A program made the position numbers and the translations under genes. From NCBI GenBank assembly GCA_032871835.1, contig CM065299.1:28909074-28973073 (forward strand): a stretch of DNA of 64,000 bases, written 5' to 3'. The DNA is from Dipteronia dyeriana. Lineage: Eukaryota > Streptophyta > Magnoliopsida > Sapindales > Sapindaceae. Positions within the stretch are counted from its first letter, which is position 1, and each line of letters starts with the position of its first letter. Below are positions 57,698 to 64,000 of the stretch, one piece after another. The notes beneath the pieces were generated by a model that was not told the DNA's origin, did not search any database, and saw nothing but the letters and a program-made list of their open reading frames with translations.

Positions 57698-59023
57698 GTA
57701 TGAATTTTAACTAATACATCATTTTCCACATAGTTTTATGGTTTACATAGTATTTACAATTTATATATAATATTGGAAAAATGTTTTATTAAATTCGATT
57801 CGATCTTATTCTATGCAATAATACACAATAACAAAATTAATTCAACCATTAGATTCATTTCATAGCATAGCTATACGTAAAATGACTATTTAAATACAAC
57901 TTCTCTTAAATAATCAAATACTAAAGTAATTATGGAATATGTCAAGCTCTAGCTAGCTGTTTCCAATTTTAAATTAAAGATACATCAATGGTGCTCAATT
58001 GTCACTCACATTCACATGGGATGAATTATGTTAGTTAGTGCAAGTTGTGATTTTGAGTACTTGTAAACAAAGGATTATTTTATGCACGAAAAGATACGGA
58101 GGGGGTAAAAAAAAGTGGGATTTGATTCTAATGATATAAATAATTGTGGTTTGAAATACAATCCATCTTTTTTATCTCCATATTTTATCAAAACTTTTCT
58201 AAGTGAGTCGTTTTCATAGACAACTTTAAGAGCATGCCATCATCAATTCTTTTTTTGTTTATCAAATAATAAAAGTACTCATAATTTCTTTAATAATGGG
58301 ATGAAATAACCTTTTGCCTCACCGATTAATATAACCCTCTATTTAATCAGCGGTGGATCCAAAATTTTATATGAGATGAAATACTTCGAAAAAATATTAA
58401 TAGTAAGTACAATTAAAACTAATAAGTTTTGTTTGTATTTTTTAAAAATAGTATGATTTGAAGAAGTTTATTTAATACAAAACAATTTCGAAGATAGATG
58501 AAAATGTTTTATTTTTTATAATCTTTTCATAATATCCTCGATCAATTTTGTTGATAATTGTTTTCTCTATATATGTGAACGAGTTATCATGAATCCAATA
58601 TTTGTCATTTAAATATAGTGTCAAAACTGTTTCTATTTATCCATACAAGAAAAATTATTATAAAATTAAATATATTATTTTAGAAACAGACGTATAAATA
58701 TATACACGTAAGGGTACACACCCGTGAAAACGCTTTTATACACTAATGATACATTATAGAAATCGCATATATTTGATAATACAAAATAACTCAACTTTAT
58801 ATTAACTTATAATTGTGATTCCTTGAGTTTTGATACAATAAATTTAGATTGATCGACAATTTTGATAAACAAAAATCTCCAATTTGAGATTTTATAAATC
58901 ATTAATTAGAACATCAATAACATAATTTGTTCTTTTTTTTCTGTTTTACCATAAAGGAAAATCGAATAAATGTCCCGAAATGAATCCCTCACCGTTATCG
59001 ACATACAATGCTTTTCCAAGTAA
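57698..59023. other. Intergenic, no gene seen
   Basis: Uniformly AT-rich sequence with no coding signal on either strand and no clear repeat structure. Confidence 0.6.
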
Positions 59024-60319
59024 GGGGTGTATTGGATTGGGATTCTCTTAGACAATTTTTGAATACAAGGATTTTATGAATTTTTATGATTTTAAAGACT
59101 ATTAAGATTATATGGACTAGACTTTCAAGATTCTAAAAGAGTTTTTGAACTTTATTTATAGACTATTTGGATTATTTAGATTTTATTTCAAGACTTTTTG
59201 AATTTATTTCTTTAATATGTCCTCTGGTAACTCATCTTATGGATCAACTTCTTTATTCCTTCTTCTTTCTCTAGTAACCATTTTCTCACCATACCTCTAC
59301 AATATATCTGCCAAATCAAACAACCCGACCTCTCTTAATTTGTCCCACTTCCTTGAACATGAACACTCCTTTCTCAATGGAGTAATAACGCAAACATTTA
59401 TCTCCTAACTTCCCCGCATTGACTAAACCTCTAACAAATATGGTGTCGAAATTCATACTTCTCTACTGACTCCTCTTTGTCTCCTTCTCTACTTCTCGTC
59501 ATAGCTACTTTCCTATGAACTCTCATAGGCAATTCATCAAACACATAAACAACAATTTTTGTCAATCTTCTTCTTCATAGAAAATAAAAATTTGACTTGG
59601 AAAAAAAATGAATCTTTACAAAGGGTTTCCTACAAAATAACAAAAAAAATTGATTTTTCAAAATCTAAATTGAATCATTATTCTATTTACAAAGGGTTTT
59701 ATGTAAAATCACAAAAATAATATTGAATTTGAAACAAAAGGAATGATTATTTACTCTATTTATAAAAGGATTTTTCTACAAAATCGAAAACAAAGAGAGA
59801 TTTGTGTTTGGATATCTGGATAGAGAGAGATTGGTGTTTCGGAAGAATCAATCAAAAGTGGGAACAACATTGGATCAAAAGAACCAAAAAGGGAAATAAT
59901 TTTAATTTTTTGTTGAAAAGGATCAGGTATATACGGGGACTGATGATGATGAAATTTCTTATGATGATGAAATTTCTTACGATGAGAATTGCAGAGCAGA
60001 TTGAGAAGTATGATACGAATGTAAAAGTCTGGAAAGTACTGTGGGAGAGGGCAATACAATTTTAGGGTCTAGCTATTTATAAATATCACCAAAAAGTATT
60101 GATAAACCATTTAGTCATGATCCTACAAATCTTGATCTCAATTCAATACCACCATACAATTTAATGCCTCTTAAAAGTCTGGATCCAATACCACGAGACG
60201 ATATGAACATTTTAAAAATATCTTAAAACTTATTTAACTTGTTAAAAAGTCTCAATCCAATATCAACAAACTTTTACTTTCTAAAACTGTCTAATAAAAT
60301 CATGAATCATTACACCCCC
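59024..60319. mobile_element. PIF/Harbinger-like non-autonomous element
   Basis: The ends are GGGGTGTATTGGATTGG at the left and (complement) GGGGGTGTAATGATTC at the right, flanked by TAA on both sides, the 3-bp duplication typical of PIF/Harbinger. It is 1,296 bp. A second ATTGGATTGAGACT-like motif near 60255 echoes the left end. Inside are a 63-codon frame (59217-59408) of unknown origin and a repeated ATGATGATGAAATTTCTTA (59940-59980). The short TIR makes the superfamily call tentative. Confidence 0.55.
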
Positions 60320-60631
60320 TAATTTATCTGAGACAACTCTTGCTATATTTGGGAAAAAATAATCGAACTTTATAGACCCCAAAATCGTTTTCGGTAGAGA
60401 TATTGATTGAAGAGTGTCTGTAGAGAGATACGACAGAGAGGAATAAAAATGAAAACATAGTGAGAATAGTAGAGAAGATGAAGCACAAGTCGAGGTGAAA
60501 ACAAAATCGTGTTCATAGATTGACAATTTAGATAACAAGAATACTCAATTTGAGATTTTATGAATCATTAATTAGAACATCCATAATAACATTTTCATAA
60601 GGAAAAAAAATTAATTTAAATTCAAATATGA

Positions 60632-61500
60632 GAGCATCTCCAACCTTAACACCAATCTCCAAAATAGTGCAAGAATCCTCTCCCACCTAGCACCAATCTT
60701 CACGCTCCTTTGCCTCTGATGGAAAACCAACGCCAGAAGTAGTGCAATCTGGTGAGATCTGATTGCGCTACTTTGCTGATTGTTTGGTGTTTTGTTTAGT
60801 CCCTCAAATTAGAAGAATTTACTATTTCAACAACTTTCTTTAATGCTATTGCAATTTGATCCCTTATTTTAAAAAGTTATTTAATTACAGTTTTACCCTA
60901 TTAAATAATATTTATTACAATTTTATCCTTGTAATTATATAATACTTTTGGGTAATATATCTTTGTTTTAATTGAATTATTTTTTATATCAATATTTATA
61001 ATAAACTAAAATAAAGCATATAATACAAAAAATACTAAATGTCATTAATAATTAAAAACACTAAATTTAAAACAAAACAAATCAAGAAACAAAAATATTA
61101 ATAAAAACAATAAAAACATTAATGAAAAATACATTAGAAATGACAACAACATTTTAGTAATCTAGGATGAATATACTAATTCGGATAATTAAACGACAAT
61201 ATTTACTTTTCATTTTGTGTTTTTTTTTTAATTTCTTGTATGAAATGTAATGTCGGAGTTCAATTAATAATAAATGTAATATTTAAGTTAACTATATTTT
61301 ATTTATGAACTTATCGTAATATTATGTTAATTGATGGGTGAAATGTTAATTGTTGAGAAATATAGAAAAAGTGAATATTTATATAATATATTTTTTAGAG
61401 CAAGATTTGGTGCAATTAGTTGAAGATGGTGGAGTGGAAGTTACAGCATTTTAATGTAAAGTTACAGCAAATTAACGCAATGGATTGGAGATAGTCTGAT
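60632..61500. mobile_element. Possible MITE with CATCTCCAA ends
   Basis: GAGCATCTCCAACC at the left and (complement) GACTATCTCCAATCC at the right are inverted. Between them are a GC-richer stretch (60660-60780) and AT-rich filler. No target duplication was found. Confidence 0.35.
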
Positions 61501-62250
61501 AACAAGTAAAATAGGACAAAGGATTGATAATAATAAAGAAATAATGAAAAATATATAGAACATTAGGTTTATTTATATTATATATTTATTTAAATTCGTA
61601 TATAAATATCATATTAAAAAAACTTTTTTGTTTTGAAAAAAATGTAGGTGAGGTACTTGCCACATTTTATCTTAAGCTAGGTTTGTCATTGTATTTAATG
61701 TTTTTTTTTCATTATATATACCATAAATGGCCACCACTTGAATTTGATACGGTATCAGTTGAACACATTTGACCACTAAGTCACATTATACATTGATATT
61801 TGATGGATTATTAATCGTAGATTTTAAGAAAATGTTTGAATCAGACATCCATTCCGATATCAAGTGGTATGTACTTTATTTTTCAAATTAGTAGTGAAAG
61901 ATTCAAGTTTTATTCACATTTTATAAATAAACATGGAGAGTTTACGTATTTATGAAGAATTTTCTTTCTATTATGGTAAGATTATATATTTATATATTTG
62001 ATCTCATCACGAATATTAGGTTTCTGATATTTTTTTTATTTGAAGAAAATTGTTGAGATATTTAATTTGTATTTGATGTAGCTTAATAGCGACCCTTTGA
62101 TGGAGACATTGCAAAAATGATGAGGACTTTTTTAGTATTAGGGTCCCCATTGCGCCCATTGAAAATGGAGACGTACCACTAGATTTATAATATCGGTTAA
62201 AGCTGTCACACAAGTGGCCAAATATATATATATAAAAATATGATTTGAAG

Positions 62251-62588
62251 TCGGTACATACTGATATAAATTTATCAGTGTTTTGAAAATGGATCATTAA
62301 ATTTATATATATTTTGATCCAAAGTGTATGTATTTGTCAAAATTCCTCTATAATCAATGGTCCATATGAAATGCACCGATATAAATTATATCGGTATGCA
62401 ACGATAAAAAAATTACTATATATATTTTCAAGTCAGTACGTACTGATATAAATTTATCAATGAGTTGGATGTGGACCATTAGATTTACATACTTTGACCT
62501 AAAGTGTATACATTTGTCAAAACTTCTCCATAATCAATGGTCCACATGTAACATACTCATATAAATTATACCAGAACGCATAGATAGA
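62251..62588. repeat. Two MITE units in tandem
   Basis: Units 62251-62403 and 62434-62588 share CGGTACATACTGATATAAAT or a near copy at the start, TTTGAC/GATC(C/T)AAAGTGTAT in the middle, and ATAATCAATGGTCCA(T/C)ATG and a TATAAATTATA(T/C)C end. Each is itself a partial inverted repeat. The unit is related to 48017-48158. Confidence 0.7.
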
Positions 62589-63655
62589 AAAACTACTATA
62601 TATATATATCATTTTATCTTAGAAGATGCTATATTTATTTAATCATTTAAGAAAAATAACATAAAATTGGGCAACCTATTACTAGCTACAATATGACTTA
62701 GCTTGTAGTTTTAATACGAAATATCAACATCATATAGCTTTAATGTACAATAAATTATTAAGGAAAATGTAATTTTCATTAACAGAATTTGAACTAGCAA
62801 GATGGAAAGTACCATTTAGTTGAAAATACAAAATATAAAGGTTATATATGTATATTATATATATTCAACAAAACCAGAAAAAAAAAAGTTTCATTGGATG
62901 ATTTATTTTTTAAATATTATTTTAAAATAGATTTTATTGAACTTATTATCCATATAAAAATATTAATTCAATATTAACTAAAATAAATGATGGGTTTTAT
63001 CGACGCACTTACGAATATTAATGTAAGAGATTTCATCGGGAGAAACACATTAAACATGTATCAAACTATTAGAATTTAGGAATTGGGTTACAAAAATGTA
63101 ATTCGATCCCATACCTCAATGTGTGAATATGAAAAATATGTTATTAGACCTTAGTAATTATAGTTATATTTATATATTAGCTTTAAAATATCAATAATAC
63201 CGGCCCATGGATTTCTAATGCGTGAAATTGAATTCATAAACATAGTTATTAGTTTGCACAAAGGTTTTTAAAAATAATTATTTATTTTACAATATTATAT
63301 TAATTCGGAGTTTTTTAAAATATTGGGAATTTGAACCGATAAACGTGGAAACGACTATGTAATATTCTCCAATAACTTATAACAAGTAACGTCCATAACA
63401 GAAATAATAAACAATCACACAACATAAAATATATGTGGAAAATCCTAAATATGGAAAAAACCACGGCCCGTCATAACGATAGAAATAGTTTAATTGTATG
63501 ATAAATCGTCATAATCATATACTATGGGATTCTCTCTCTCACAACCCAAACCCCAAACTACCAAGTCTTTCCAAGCTCATATGCTTACGATAGAGCTTTA
63601 CACCATGACTCTCGGCTCATAACACTCACAGGGTTCTTCTCCGAGTACACCCTAA

Positions 63656-64000
63656 ACATGGCACCGGTTCGGTTCGAACCGACAAACCGAACCGACAAAC
63701 CGAACCGAAAAAACAATAACCAGAACCAGTTTTTCAGGTTTCAGTTCAAGAACCAACTGGTTCCGATTCCGGTTCCAATTTTCAAGACAGGTTCGAACAG
63801 GACAAAAACTGACGGTTCCAACATTTTTTGTTAATCGTGGACCCAGAGGTACAGAACCAAATCTCTCATCTCCCATTCTCTTTCTCTACCACAAACCCAA
63901 ATCTCTCTTTTCCAAAATCCAAACTAGAATACTAATCTCTCTAATCCAAGCCAATCAAGCTCAAACACCCATGACTCACCACCACAAACCCAAAATCCAC
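63656..64000. mobile_element. Edge of an hAT-like repeat with GGTTCGGTTC motifs
   Basis: It starts ATGGCACCGGTTCGGTTCG, with many CCGAACC/GGTTC motifs like the subterminal arrays of the element at 44649-45359, and runs off the window. After 63860 the sequence becomes a CT/CA-rich, leader-like stretch. The right end is not visible. Confidence 0.4.

Larger units (their letters stand above)
60320..63655. other. Intergenic, no gene seen
   Basis: Apart from the possible MITEs at 60632-61500 and 62251-62588, this is AT-rich DNA. A stretch at 63400-63480 (ATATGTGGAAAATCC, then GAAAAAACCACGG) resembles a repeat seen in plant LTR elements, from memory only. Confidence 0.5.

Noticed and set aside
1..64000. 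tRNA, rRNA and CRISPR arrays
   Set aside because: No cloverleaf-capable tRNA gene with both A- and B-boxes, no rRNA-like sequence, and no regularly spaced direct repeats with unique spacers were seen.

Overview
The window is eudicot-like plant nuclear DNA. It is AT-rich, its genes are split by canonical GT-AG introns, it holds Ty1/copia, Mutator-like and hAT-like transposons, and it encodes two proteins of plant type. The species cannot be told from the sequence.

Positions 1-41973, minus strand, hold most of one very large gene: a plant VPS13-family bridge-like lipid-transfer protein. I built 46 coding exons by eye from splice sites, phase and family resemblance. They join in one open frame of about 2,829 residues and run off the left edge, so the C-terminal part is outside the window. 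In order the protein has a chorein N-terminus, a long lipid-groove region, an inserted PH domain, more groove, VPS62-like repeats, a C2-like segment and the start of the VPS13 adaptor-binding region. Its introns carry many insertions. These are a decayed copia retrotransposon (26928-31897, antisense to the host gene), a Mutator-type element with a perfect 9-bp target duplication (16701-18614), a nested pair of inverted-repeat elements (9833-11078), a second Mutator-like element (13223-13948), a GC-rich hAT-type MITE (38182-38791) and several tandem duplications. One duplication copies the start of exon 5.

Positions 42260-50197 are intergenic. They hold nested MITEs (44188-46352), an hAT-like element inserted inside one of them, a possible gene-fragment-carrying Mutator-like element (about 46545-47845), and a GC-richer patch with G-box motifs near 43000-43220. 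Positions 50198-50950, minus strand, encode a complete two-exon FLZ (FCS-like zinc finger) protein of 166 residues with a recognisable promoter.

Positions 51200-64000 contain no gene I can support. They hold a 1.8-kb foldback element with a 9-bp target duplication (55892-57688), an hAT-like element (54788-55400), a Harbinger-like element (59024-60319), tandem MITEs (62251-62588) and AT-rich filler. The two genes have no evident functional link. I found no previously undescribed gene system. The most unusual material is the transposon structure and two candidate exon-level events in the VPS13 gene.
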